Positions 34,968 to 46,900 of a stretch of DNA of 64,000 nt are shown here, one piece after another; within the stretch, counting starts at the first letter, position 1; each line of letters begins with the position of its first letter. The DNA lies in contig CM053337.1 in the NCBI GenBank assembly GCA_028583605.1, positions 13,529,478 to 13,593,477 on the forward strand, in the 5' to 3' direction. Both the position numbers and the translations under genes were made by a program. Source of the DNA: Dastarcus helophoroides. Its lineage: Eukaryota; Arthropoda; Insecta; Coleoptera; Bothrideridae. The notes beneath the pieces are model-generated. The model did no database searches. It was not told where the DNA came from and worked only from the letters and a program-made list of their open reading frames with translations.

Positions 34968-35830
34968 CTGTTAATAATAGTAATAAAAATAATATGGAAA
35001 ACATTTCGTCGGATTATTTCTACCAAACAACTACTAAAATATACAACACATTACTCATTAATCACCAGAATGTTAACGCGTGAAGGCAGCTTTAGTTCTG
35101 GTAATTTTTTTTAGTAACTTCATATTTATTTGTGTAATGCCGCCTCTTTACTCTCCTCGAGACGATGCGAGGGAACTCGAGCGCAAGAATGTGGAAGCTA
35201 CGTTCGTTTTGACTCGCCTTGTCTCCGTTCGCCTCGGAAGTGCTCCATGTCGAGTCGGTTTTTGGGGCCAAGTCAAAGGAAATGAACACTATAACGAGTG
35301 CGAGCGAAAGGGTAGATATAGCCCTCGCAGATACATTTATCCTGTCAAATATCTCGCCCAAACTTTCGGCGAGAGTAAAGAGCCGTCATAAAAGGAACAT
35401 ATTTTTGTCAGCTGTCATGAGGTGACTTTTTAAGCATTTACATAGCACGTAGTCATATTTGAAAAAAAATTCAGAATAGCGTCAACTTTCATTGCTAAAA
35501 AGTTTAAATATTTCCAAACTGGGTCGCAGAAATGTTAAATAAAATTAATAAATCATGGGCTATAGTCTATGTTCACCTCTGGTCTAGAATTCTGTGTTCC
35601 ATAGATTCGAACTACTAGTCTCATAATTATTAAACTTTATTAACGATAAACACGCAACAAAATTAAAATTTTGTAAATTTTGTGGCGGTTCTATCGTTAA
35701 TAAAATTTAATAGTTATGAATATTAAAGAATTTCACGAAGTAAGGATCGGAAATGTCAACTTCTAGTTACAATAAAGAAGAAGAAGTTAACCTAGTTCTC
35801 AGTGTTTTCGTTAATATTTATTTTCAAAAT
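34968..35830 (-). repeat. ISCA2-associated repeat (R), inverted copy with insertions
   Basis: R block in reverse orientation, interrupted by a TIR element at 35138-35388 and by a small fold-back near 35640-35715 (TTATTAACGATA ... TATCGTTAATAA). It ends at the next ISCA2 pseudocopy. Confidence 0.8.
35138..35388. mobile_element. 251-bp TIR element inserted in an R copy
   Basis: Left end TGCCGCCTCTTTACTCTC is an inverted match (16 of 18) to the right end GAGAGTAAAGAGCCGTCA. TAA flanks both ends (35135-35137, 35389-35391). The sister R copy at about 36380-36410 reads straight across the site (TTTGTGTAAAATGAACAAAC) without the element, an empty-site comparison. A TAA duplication would fit PIF/Harbinger-like transposition. 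The interior is GC-richer than its surroundings and non-coding. Confidence 0.83.
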
Positions 35831-36220
35831 ATCTTGTGGATTCCGACATTTACTCGCTTAAGTCGAAGTGGCAATCAAATTCGCAACTACGCGAAGGAAA
35901 TTACCGTTAAAAAATGTGAAAGCAGAAATTAAAATTTTGGACAATTACGTCAAAAGGTTGGAAAAAATCACCGATGATTTCAAGGAGTGTTTGCGGGTAT
36001 CTGTCGAAGGCGAGGACTGCTCCGGATTTCAATATAAATTCGATCTGGATTCGAAGTTAAATGTTGATGACAAGTGTGTAAATGTGCGAGAATAAAGAGG
36101 ACTATTTTTATTTTTTTTGAGGAAGAAGTGCGTTGTGTTGTTGCGAAGTATTTGAAAAAAATAGCACCAAAGTCGTAGCTGACGAGCTTTCTTTATGTTG
36201 TATTAAGTGCGCTGCGGTGG
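35831..36220 (+). pseudogene. ISCA2 pseudocopy with intron, second in the cluster
   Basis: The start position reads ATC, not ATG. The frame is open later through [17 protein letters not shown], then the donor is GTGTGT in an altered context and the old intron follows. Exon 2 is cut at the same place as in the copy at 34580-34967. It therefore shares that copy's structure, and the two were probably duplicated together with R. Confidence 0.92.
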
Positions 36221-36686
36221 GAATTGTAAATAGTGGTAATAAAAATAATATGGAAAACATTTAGTCCGATTATTTGTACCAAACAACTCATTAAATATAG
36301 ACAACACATTAATCATCAGAATGTTAACACGTGAAGATAGCTTTAGTTCTGGTGTTTTATTTTAGTAACTTCATATTTATTTGTGTAAAATGAACAAACC
36401 TATTTTTGTCAGCTGTCATGATGTGACGTTTTAAGCATTTATATATCACGTAGTCATATTTTTTTAAAAACTTTCAGAATACTGTCAACTTTCATTGCTA
36501 AAAAATTTAAATATTTCCAAACTGGGTCGCAGAAATGTTAAATAAAATTAATAAATCGTAGTCTATGTTCACCTCTTGTCTGGAACTCTGTGTTCCATAC
36601 ATTTGAACTACTAGTCTCGGTAAGGAAGTAAACAAGAAGAAGTTAACCTAGCTCTCAGTGTTTTCGTTAATGTTTATTTTCAAAAT
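36221..36686 (-). repeat. ISCA2-associated repeat (R), inverted copy
   Basis: Same order as 34968-35830 but without the TIR insertion. It contains CATCAGAATGTTAACACGTG, CAAACTGGGTCGCAGAAATG and GAAGAAGTTAACCTAG. Confidence 0.82.
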
Positions 36687-36911
36687 ATGTTGTGTATTCC
36701 GACATTTACTAGCTTAAGTCGAATTGGCAATCAAATTCGCAACTAAGCGAAGGCAAATTACAAACCTTTAGAAAATGTAAAAGCGCAAATTAAAATTTCA
36801 CGTTTTGCGGATATCCGTCCAAGACGGGGACCATAGGGAAAGTAATTAAGTGTTTTACCTATGACGGGGACTGCTCCGGATTTCAGTATAAATTCGATCT
36901 GGATTCGAAGT
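36687..36911 (+). pseudogene. ISCA2 exon-1 pseudocopy, rearranged
   Basis: Has the ATG equivalent and text for the start of exon 1, then loses the middle. Two pieces of the [11 protein letters not shown] region follow one another, separated by about 40 bases with stops. It ends at the DLDSK equivalent. Confidence 0.85.
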
Positions 36912-37174
36912 ATATTTTGTGTCAACTACTCGTGAAAATTATTTAGTACAACCGTCGACGATGCTGAAAAGCAAAATTAGGCCCGATCATAACAAATATA
37001 GAAACATCGAGGAATTTTTAAGATCTGGTGTTGTATTAATCGTTAAAAAAGTTTATAATAGATTTTTTTTGGTGGAACGTGTTTTGACATTTATTAAACA
37101 ATTATTGTGTGAAAACCAATCAATAATCTGAAGCTAATACATAATAATAACAAAACTAATAATGATCTGGTGGA

Positions 37175-37405
37175 ACGGACTGGTCCTTGGTTATCTTCAA
37201 AAATTGAAATACAAATTTTGTCCCCTGAAACCAAGAAAGATTAAAAAACGCAACAAAGGTTGCTCTAACGCGTTTCGACAGCCAAGCTACCAGTATCTCT
37301 CTGAAGATGACAGCTTGGCTGTCGAAACGCGTTGGAACTACTTTTGTTGTATTTTTTAATCTTTCTTGGTTTCAGGGGACTAGATTTGTATTTCAATTTT
37401 TATAA
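37175..37405. repeat. Fold-back repeat, best-preserved copy
   Basis: Long inverted arms: AAATTGAAATACAAATTTTG, CCCCTGAAACCAAGAAAG and AACGCGTTTCGACAGCCAAG on the left, CTTGGCTGTCGAAACGCGTT, CTTTCTTGGTTTCAGGGG and ATTTGTATTTCAATTTTT on the right. The centre is ACCAGTATCTCTCTGAAGAT, followed by a GACAGC-TTG-GCTGTC hairpin and GAAAC. Related pieces lie at about 3985, 7905, 26590, 46225, 62570 and 63612. Confidence 0.88.
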
Positions 37406-37650
37406 TAGTAGTTATTAATTATTAAATTGGTAATGATGGTAATAAAACTAATATGGAAAACATTTAGTCTGATTATTTCTGCTAAACAACCCCTGAAATA
37501 TAGGCAACACATTAATCATGAAAATTTTACTCGTGAAGCCAGCTTTAGTTCTAGTGATTTTTGTTTTTTTTAGTAACTTATCTAAAGGTTGATTTGATAC
37601 GTTAATTAAAGGTTGATTTAATACTTTATAACCTACTCTTAGCCACATTT
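37406..37650 (-). repeat. ISCA2-associated repeat (R), inverted partial copy
   Basis: Contains GGTAATAAAACTAATATGG, AGGCAACACATTAATCATG and TCTAGTGATTTTTG. It is followed by two near copies of TTAAAGGTTGATTTAATAC. No ISCA2 fragment is attached. Confidence 0.78.
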
Positions 37651-37804
37651 ATCTGAAATCTATGCCTGCATGTAAATCTGATGTATTATATAATTACTGT
37701 GGTCTTTACACGCGTTATTGAAACGGGTGTTATGCAGTATAACGAATAAAACAGTTTTGTAATGATTTAGTGATACTTCCTTACGTTGATGATTCTGATG
37801 TAGA

Positions 37805-37866
37805 TTGGCGACATTGAGGATACTATGGTTGGCAACATTGAGGAAACTATGGTTGGCAACACTTTG
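37805..37866. repeat. 27-bp minisatellite, about 2.5 copies
   Basis: TTGGCGACATTGAGGATACT is followed by TTGGCAACATTGAGGAAACT and a partial third copy, upstream of the LysM gene. Confidence 0.7.
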
Positions 37867-38143
37867 TTACCAAGTCAGCTGACTGTCATGTTATTTCGAC
37901 TTGTCTCTGATCTCGACTTTCAAGAAATTTCTTTTTTTGTTGATATTTCCCAATGCCAGTCACAAGATCGTGCTTATACAGTTGATATTACAGCGCGCTT
38001 TCATCGCAAGTAATAAAAATGCAATTGTACAATCAAAGGTACAATCAGCGGCCACTGACCATTTTTTAAATGTATAGAAACTTTTCACCTTCTTGGGAAC
38101 AAGAAGAATTGTAAATAGCAGTAAGTAAATGTGTAAATATAAG

Positions 38144-39031
38144 ATGGATAGGACATCGTACGAGAAATTATCCATCACCGAATCAGCGAGACAGCTTAAG
38201 AAGTATGGTAGTACTAGTAGTAAGCATAATACGAGAAATGAAAGTTATCTTAAACACTATGTGACGAATACTGATACTTTACAAGGAATCGCCCTGAAGT
38301 ATGATGTTACGGTAAGAAATTTGCTAATACTTATTAATTGACACAATTACAATATATTTCCCCCTATCCTTGTTTAAGAAGGCGGTTCATCGCCATCCAT
38401 CCTTGTTTCCGTATCCTACTCGCAGTGCTTTGAAAGCATAATGGGGTTACTTTTTGCGAGTGGATTAAACTTAAAATAAATAATTGACACAATACGGTCA
38501 AGCTAATATATAATTCACCTCTAATTTAATCTGATGCCGTAGATCGAACAAATCCGTAGAGCTAATAAATTGTGGGCCTCTGATAGTCTATTTTTAAGAG
38601 AGTATTTACTGATACCAACAAAAGATCCCTCATTATCTCTAAGTAGTAGCACTCAATCGACCCCAATTGTTAGTCCCACTCAGGCCCAGAGCCAAGGTAG
38701 TTTCGACGAGGATAGCATCGATGAATTTTTGGGGAAAATCGATGCCTCTATCGCTAGTACTAAGGAAGAAGTGAAAAAAACTAGGAGTAATAGTGAGTAA
38801 GTAGTGATTATTAATTGGGAGCTGTTAATTTAATTTGATTGGGTTAGGTTCGCTGTAAATAAGGAAGATTTCGATTTAGAAAAACGAAGGCCCGTTTCGA
38901 GGATGAAGCAGATGGTGAACAATAACGGTGATTTCGCTGCACCGCAAACAGTGGTGGTAGCACAAGGGAAAAAAGTGAGAACTTCCTTAAGACGGCACGA
39001 GCAACAACAGGACGAGTTGTTTCAGTTGTAG
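38144..39031 (+). CDS. LYSMD1: LysM domain protein, LYSMD1-like (201 aa)
   Basis: Three exons: 38144-38311, 38543-38796 and 38848-39031 (introns 231 and 51 bp). One LysM module covers residues about 37-82 (HYVTNTDTLQGIALKYDVT, then IEQIRRANKLWASDSLFL and EYLLIP). It has no signal peptide or membrane segment, so an intracellular protein is expected; the molecular role of this family in animals is not established. A YGSTS patch lies before the LysM. The C-terminus SLRRHEQQQDELFQL resembles the end of vertebrate LYSMD1, and IDEFLGKIDASI matches a second conserved patch, so I prefer LYSMD1 over LYSMD2. The ATG at 38144 (AAGATGG) was chosen over the in-frame ATG at 38129, which has a poor context. 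Confidence 0.9.
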
Positions 39032-40976
39032 CAACTTATTTTAGTGTAATTGCAGCTAATTAGTGTATCAATTCGGTACAGGAAGCCTCTTTATACAGTA
39101 AAAATCATTTAATAAATGAAAAATAAACTGATAAGTTTCATCAAGAGTTTTTATGACGATATATGTAATATGAGTGTGTGAATAAATCAATAAATCTACA
39201 TAATTTGACTTTGTTAGTCTGATTTTTAATGTGATCTCATTTAAAGATATTTAATTTACAAGTGAACGAACCTAATATCATTGATAACCAAAAGACTGTA
39301 GTAGAGAGCACTTATTATTGACTTGAAGTGCCTACTGAACAATCATCTAGATTTATTTGCGTCATAACTTTCTACTGATAAGGCAAATTATGTTGACTTA
39401 TTGTGTATTTATCTATTGATGTAAATAAGAAAACTTATTTTTGGCACAATAATATACAGATCTTTTTGTTTCTTAATAAATATATTAATATTGATTATTA
39501 TATTCGACAAAGCTAATAATAGACTCCTAATATTACTGTTACTGTTAAAATATACTATAAATTTTACGTTATATTGTGATTTTTGTTAATAAATTATCAT
39601 TGCAAAGTTGTTCTATTTATATGCTGCTCCTAGATGATTTCATATTCCTATTTCGACAGTAACGACTTTCAAAATTTTAGGTTTCGATCGACATTAAAGT
39701 CGAAATTTGGAAAATTTTGAGGTTTGGTTTAAAATATTGGTTGAATAGGTCGAATTTTTGAAGGGAAGGTTGAATTTGCTTTCCTCTTTTTTTTCCAAAT
39801 TTGATGTTTGTTTGATGTTAAAGTTTCGATAAAATATTAAAAGTTCGATAAAAAATTAAGTTCCAGAAAAAAGGGGAAATTTCTAGATCATAAAACCAAT
39901 TAGCCAAGTATGCACCTTTGATTTTACAATTAATTATACATTGTTTATTTCGATTTTATTAAGAAATTTGGGGAATCTTCAAATTTCTACTTTAATCTCG
40001 AAATTTCAATTGAAAGAATCGACTTTCCATCCAAAATTTTGAATTTTAGCCTTAAAGTTATGCTCAAATTTTTTAGTAAAAGCCGTCAGATTAAATTCAA
40101 AATTCATAAAATAGTAAAAATATATTGGGTGCTTTAAAAATGTTGACTATTTTCTCAAAATTTCTGTTTACATTTGCACCATTTATTGCTTTATTCCTAA
40201 AATTTCTACTTCAAACTCAAGAATTCATTTCTAGAAATATTTTTTTTGGAATTTTGAGTGTTTCAAAAGTTCAATTTCGTTTGAAATTAAAAATTTGACG
40301 CTTGCAATGAGAAGCTTTAAAAAAAAAGTGACAATTTCGAAGAAAACTACGAAAATCGACTTCCAACTTAAGAGCTCATTTCTAGAAATATTGGTTCTCT
40401 TTTTTTGAAACTTTGACTCGTGTTTCAATATTTTCGATTCGAGTGTTTCGACATTTTCGACTCGAGTGTTTCAACATTTCAATTTCGTTTGAAATCAGAA
40501 TTAAAAAATAAAAAATCTGACTCTTTTAATATCGTCAGTTTTAGAAAAAAGTGAAAGTTTCGAAGAAAACTCCAAAAGTTGAAATTTCAATTTTGCATTT
40601 TAAATTTTAGTAAACACTAAAATTGGGAAAAGAATTACAATTTCAAGTAAAAGTCAAAATCAATTTAAAATTCACCCAAATATTTGCATTTTTCTCTATT
40701 TTGCGAAGACACTTTTAAGAAGAAATCACAAGAAATATACCCTTTGGGGACTTTTTACAAGTTTATAAAAGAACGTATTCGTAACATCGAAGAAAAAAAC
40801 GATTTTTTCATGAAGTATAAATCACAACAAAGTGCAAAAACATCACCAGGAGTCCCAAGGTGGTAGTTTGGGCGCGCATGTACGCGTTCGACGTCAGGCG
40901 ATAGTCCCCATGGCAGCGGGAGTGTCAACAATGACGTTTACATTTTAATTTTTGAATTTTTCTTTGCTTTCAAAAT
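39032..40976. other. 3' flank of LYSMD1 and intergenic DNA
   Basis: An AATAAA lies at 39111-39116. About 39660-40640 has degenerate satellite-like text (CGAAATTTG, TTTCGAC, TTTGAATTTTAG) related to the CGAAATTTCG family. A 60-codon frame at 40684-40866 is compositionally protein-like but has no recognised match and no convincing splice context. Confidence 0.5.
39111..39116 (+). promoter_or_regulatory. Polyadenylation signal candidate for LYSMD1
   Basis: AATAAA 80 bases after the stop codon, with a second AATAAA about ten bases farther. Confidence 0.55.
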
Positions 40977-43900
40977 ATGTCTGATGAGGTGAAACCTGAA
41001 GTGATCCAAAAAACCCAAAAATTGTTGGGGAAATACATAAAGAAACCGCCTCTGTCCGACAAGCTTTTGAAAAAGCCACCTTTCAGGTTTCTACACGATG
41101 TGGTGGTCGCTGTTATCAAGCAAACCGGATTCCTCAAAGGACTTTATACAGCAGAAGAACTCCAATCGGATAATGTCAAGGAAAGAGATGCGAAAATCGC
41201 ATTTTTGAACAAATTGATAGGCGCCGTTAGTAAGTTTTTGGTTTATTTTAACGCACGATTTCAGTCGATGTTAGGACGTTAAATATCGATTCAGTAATTT
41301 ATTGGGGCATCCACTCCTTAATAAATTAAAATAATAATCATAAAATAAAATAATTTGAATGTTTTATATTTACAAGACTCTGTTTTTCGGAAATTATAGA
41401 CTTTTAATGCACTAGTCACCGAAATTAAAGGACATTAAAAAAATTCAAATTGTGCGATTTACAAAAGGCAGTAACTCGAAGAAAAATTTGCCTAGATAAA
41501 AAACAAAATGACAAACTAAAGCCCCAAGTTTCTAATTTTTAGATTTTCATTGTGAAAATGTTTAGCAAGAGCTGGGTCATTATAAAAAAAACCATCGAAA
41601 AAAAATTCCAATTTTTTGCTTTTTTTGTTTTGAACGACGACAACTCGGCGAAAAATCTGTGTACAGAGCCGGATAACCAATCAAATTAAAGAGGATTAAG
41701 TGATTTAGAAGAATTTTGTAATGGGATCACCAAAAAAGCTTTATTGAAGGGTGTGAACCGTTTTAAATGCGAGCAAAAAATTGGAAAAAAATTCCGATTT
41801 CAAAAGTTGCTGATGCTAAAAAATTTTGAAATCGAAATTTGGAAGCCCAAACCAACACTAGGATTTGTAAAGAATTCATTGCAGTTTTCGAAATCGTGCT
41901 CTCATTTTCTGTACGATTATTGTGCCCCAAGTTATCGATTACCAAAATCAAAAATGACTTTTTTGGTTTAGGCGACATAACTGGCGGCAAAAAATCCTGA
42001 TACAAAGCTCGGAAATCGGTCAAATTAAAAAGAATTTAATTATCTAGAAGAACTTTGTGATGAGATCACCGGAGACAAATTATTGAAGTTCGCTAACCTT
42101 TTTAATGGTTAACGAAAATTTGGGAAAAAACAGTTCCGATGGTTTTTTTACGATTACTTAAAAGCTGCTGGCGCTGGAAAATTCCAAGCTGAAGATCCAA
42201 AAACTAGGAACTTGGGGCTCTAATTCGCTTTCTTTTATCTTTCTTTGCAATCTATTTTCTTTAAGTTATTGCTTTTTGAAAATAACCTAAAAATTTCGTA
42301 TTTTTTACATTCCTTAATTTCTGCCACTAGTTTATTACAGGTTTACAGTTTATTTACAGGCTGAACCAAATTTGATTTCCACTACAGGAAACAGAGATGC
42401 AAAAAAGCCCATTTAAGCTTCCTTTCGTATTTCTAATAGTTTTCGAATTCCCGAGCTCGAAAATTGCTGATGCTAAAAAATTTTGAAATCAAAATTGGGA
42501 AGCTCCAAACCAACACTAGGATTTGTAAAGAATTCGTTGCAGTTTTCGAAATTGTGCTCTCATTTTCTGTACGATTATTGTGCCCCAAGTTATCGATTAC
42601 CAAAATCAAAAATGACTTTTTTGGTTTGGGCGACATAACTGGCGGCAAAAAATCCTGATATAAAGCTCGGAAATCGGTCAAATTAAAAAGAATTTAATTA
42701 TCTAGAAGAACTTTGTGATGAGATCACCGGAGACAAATTATTGAAGTTCGCTAACCTTTTTAATGGTTAACGAAAATTTGGGAAAAACAGTTCCGATGGT
42801 TTTTTCACGATTACTTAAAAGCTGCTGGCGCTGGAGAATTCCAAGCTGAAGATCCAAAAACTAGGAACTTGGGGCTCTAATTCGCTTTCTTTTATCTTTC
42901 TCTGCAATCAATTTTCTTTAAGTTATTGCTTTTTGAAAATAACCTAAAAATTTCGTATTTTTTACATTCCTTAATTTCTGCGACTAGTTTTTTACAGGTT
43001 TACAGTTTATTTACAGGCTGCACCAAATTTGATTTCCACTACAGGAAACAGAGATGCAAAAAAGCCCATTTAAGCTTCCTTTCGTATCTCTAATAGTTTT
43101 CGAATTCCCGAACTCGAAAATTGCTGATGCTAAAAAATTTTGAAATCAAAATTGGGAAGCTCCAAACCAACACTGGGATTTGTAAAGAATTCATTGCAGT
43201 TTTCGAAATCGTGCTCTCATTTTCTGTACGATTATTGGGCCCAAAGTTATCGATCACCAAAATCAAAAATGACTTTTTTGGTTTGGGCGACATAACTGGC
43301 GGCAAAAAATCCTGATACAAAGCTCGGAAATCGGTCAAATTAAAAAGAATTTAATTATCTAGAAGAACTTTGTGATGAGATCACCGGAGACAGATTATTG
43401 AAGTTCGCTAACCTTTTTAATGGTTAACGAAAATTTGGGAAAAAACAGTTCCGATGGTTTTTTCACGAGTACTTAAAAGCTGCTGGCGCTGGAAAATTCC
43501 AAGCTGAAGATCCAGAAACTAGGAACTTGGGGCTCTAATTCGCTTTCTTTTACCTTTCTCTGCAATCAATTTTCTTTAAGTTATTGCTTTTTGAAAATAA
43601 CCTAAAAATTTCGTATTTTTTACATTCCTAAATTTCTGCGACTAGTTTATTATAGGTTTACAGTTTATTTATAGGCTGCACTAAATTTGATTTCCACTAC
43701 AGGAAACAGAGATACAAAAAAGCCCATTTAAGCTTCCTTTCGTATCTCTAATAGTTTTCGAATTCCCGAACTCGAAAATTGCTGATGCTAAAAAATTTTG
43801 AAATCAAAATTGGGAAGCTCAAAACCAACACTGGGATTTGTAAAGAATTCGTTGCAGTTTTCGAAATCGTGCTCTCATTTTCTGTACGATTATTGTGCCC

Positions 43901-46900
43901 CAAGTTATCGATTACCAAAATCAAAAATGACTTTTTTGGTTTGGGCGACGATAACTGGCGGCAAAAAATCCTGATACAAAGCTCGGAAATCGGTCAAATT
44001 AAAAAGAATTTAATTATCTAGAAGAACTTTGTGATGAGATCACCGGAGACAAATTATTGAAGTTCGCTAACCTTTTTAATGGTTAACGAAAATTTGGGAA
44101 AAAACAGTTCCGATGGTTTTTTCGCGATTGCTTAAAAGCTGCTGGCGCTGGAGAATTCCAAGCTGAAGATCCAAAAACTAGGAACTTGGGGCTCTAATTC
44201 GCTTTCTTTTATCTTTCTTTGCAATCAATTTTCTTTAAGTTATTGCTTTTTGAAAATAACCTAAAAATTTCGTATTTTTTACATTCTTTAATTTCTGCGA
44301 CTAGTTTATTACAGGTTTACAGTTTGTTGACATGCTGCACTAAATTTGATTTCCACTACAGGAAACAGAGATGCAAAAAAGCCCATTTAAGCTTCCTTTC
44401 GTATCTCTAATAGTTTTCGAATTCCCGAGCTCGAAAATTGCTGATGCTTAAAAATTTTGAAATCAAGATTGGGAAGCTCCAAAGCAACACTAGGATTTGT
44501 AAAGAGTTCGTTGCAGTTTTCGAAATCGTGCTCTCATTTTCTGTACGATTATTGTGCCCCAAGTTATCGATTACCAAAATCAAAAATGACTTTTTTGGTT
44601 TGGGCGACATAACTGGCGGCAAAAAATCCCGATACAAAGCTCGGAAATCAGTCAAATTAAAATGAATTTAATTATCTAAAAGAACTTTGTGATGAAATCA
44701 CCGGAGACAAATTATTGAAGTTGGCAAACCTTTTTAATAGTTAACGAAAATTTGGGAAAAAACAGTTCCGATGGTTTTTTCACGATTACTTAAAAGCTGC
44801 TGGCGCTGGAGAATTCCAAGCTGAAGATCCAAAAACTAAGAACTTGGGGCTCTAATTCGCCTTCTTTTATCTTTCTCTGCAATCAATTCTCTTTGAGTTA
44901 TTGCTTTTTGAAAATAATCTAAAATTTTCGTGTATTTTACATTCCTTAATTTCGCAACTAGTTTATGTCATACAGGCTGAACCAAGTTTGATTTCCACTA
45001 CAAGTAACAGAGTACAAGGAAGTCCATTTAATCTTCCTTGTATCTCTAATAGTTTTACAGTTTTGGTGGAAGTTTCACAGTTCCCTGTAGTGAGAAGCCC
45101 ATTTAGTCTTCCTTGTATCTCCAATAGTTTTCAAGTTCCAAAATCAAATTTGATTTCTGTTACAAGGGAACAGAGATTGAACAGAGATACAATGAAGCCT
45201 ATTTAAGCTTTCTTATCTCTAATAGTTTCCAAGTTCCCTGTACTGGAAATCAAATTTGGTTCACCCTATATGAAAAAAATAGAATAAGATATATGGTATA
45301 ACAAAATAGGACACAAGTTCTCCATTTTGCGATAAATTTCAGAAACCATCACGAAAATCGATTTGAAAGTTCGATCCACTAAAATCGTCGCAGGTTTAGA
45401 ACCAACCGAAACCAACATTTTATTGCAAACGATAGCGAAAGCCTTAGACGATAAATTAGACAGCAGAGAATACGTCCATAGTTACGCCAAAGAACTAAAT
45501 GGCGTCACCGAAAAGAAGACCTCAAGCAGGACAACCAAAGACTCGATCGTAACCAAACCGGAAGAAAAAAGAAAATCATCGTTGGATAAAAAAGGCGAAA
45601 CGCAAAGCAGCACCGATCGCAAATCCAAGGATAGAAATTTGAAAAAGGACGACAAACGATCCAAAGATTCAAACCACAAAACCGATAAAACGACAAAAAC
45701 GAAGAAAGACAGCTCCAGATCGAAACGAGAACAGAAGGAGAGTATCAGGAAGGAACAGTTGAATAAAGAGCTACAAGAATTATTAATAGTCAATGATAAA
45801 GAATCGAATGAAGTGAAAAAATCTGCTGAGGATACAAATGAGGAAAAAGATCCTACAGAAGCTAGTACACCAGCGGAGGAGTCCAATGAAATCAAATCTG
45901 AGGCACCAGCGGCAAAACCTGATGAAGAAAAGGTCGAAAATGAAGAAGAGAAACAAATAGAGAGGCGTCCGAGCGCTTTAAAACGACCAAAATCAGCGAG
46001 ACCGAAAAGCGGAGAGTTTAGGGAGAAGACTACCTCAGAAATTACCGAAGCTGCCCCCATCGAAAAAGAGCCAACAGGTAAAATTTAATTTAAAAGAAAA
46101 TATAATACACAGATTAGTAGGGTTAAAAATTTATCAGAATGGTTTGAAAATCACAGGTTTCAATCCTGTTAGATCCCGTCAGTTTGGTATATCCAAGAGG
46201 GGAGTGCATTGCTGGAGCCTAGGTTGCCTATTTCGACCTATTTTCAAACCTTGTTGTCTTTTTTTAATCGTTCTTGGTTTCAGGGAACAAGTTTTGTATT
46301 TCAATTTATCAAAATCGTTTGACAACCAAAGGTTTCAATCTTGTTAGATCTCGTCAGCTTGTTATATCCAAGAGGACTTCATTACTGTAGTGTCTAGGTT
46401 GCCTGTTTGCATCAAAAAAAAAATTAAAAAATGCGAACTTCCACTTTCAAATCAATATTGCGAAAAAATTGATGTTCGAGTTCACACTTGAATTGCTAAG
46501 AAATGGAAATTTGTAGAAAAAAAAGTCGAAATTTCGAGATTAAAGTCGACACATGTCAAAAACTAGTCGAAATCTGTAAAAGCATCCAAATTTTGAGTTT
46601 AAATTTCGAATTTTAGGGGAAAAAACTGGGAATATGTTAATCGAAGCGAAATTCGTAAATAATATATAATTTCTATACAAAAATCTCCAAACATCGAGAA
46701 AAACTCGATATTTCTAGTTAAAGTGGTGAAAATTGGAAATAAATCCAAATTTTGAGTTCAGCGAGTCAGATGACAGCATAAAATTTTTAATTTAAAACCA
46801 TTCGGAGTTCAATTCGGAATTTGTACAAGAGAAATTCTCAAAATATCGAGAGAAAGTCGACATTTGGAGATTAAAATTTAAAAAACCAAAATTATTAGAA

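Noticed and set aside
35080..35425. Overlapping frames of 68-103 codons
   Set aside because: They lie in the 251-bp TIR element inserted in an R repeat, are open on several frames because of its composition, and show no domain.
40684..40866. 60-codon frame before IFT54
   Set aside because: Protein-like composition (charged, helical) but no recognised match and no supported splice sites. It may be a lost exon; evidence is too thin.
41763..44665. Repeated 64-86-codon frames on both strands in the IFT54 intron
   Set aside because: They recur because the DNA is a 657-bp tandem array. Both strands are open in the same bases, and no domain is present.
45482..46060. 192-codon minus-strand frame opposite IFT54 exon 2
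   Set aside because: It is a shadow of the Lys/Glu/Ser-rich coding strand, with S/F/L-rich composition expected from that.
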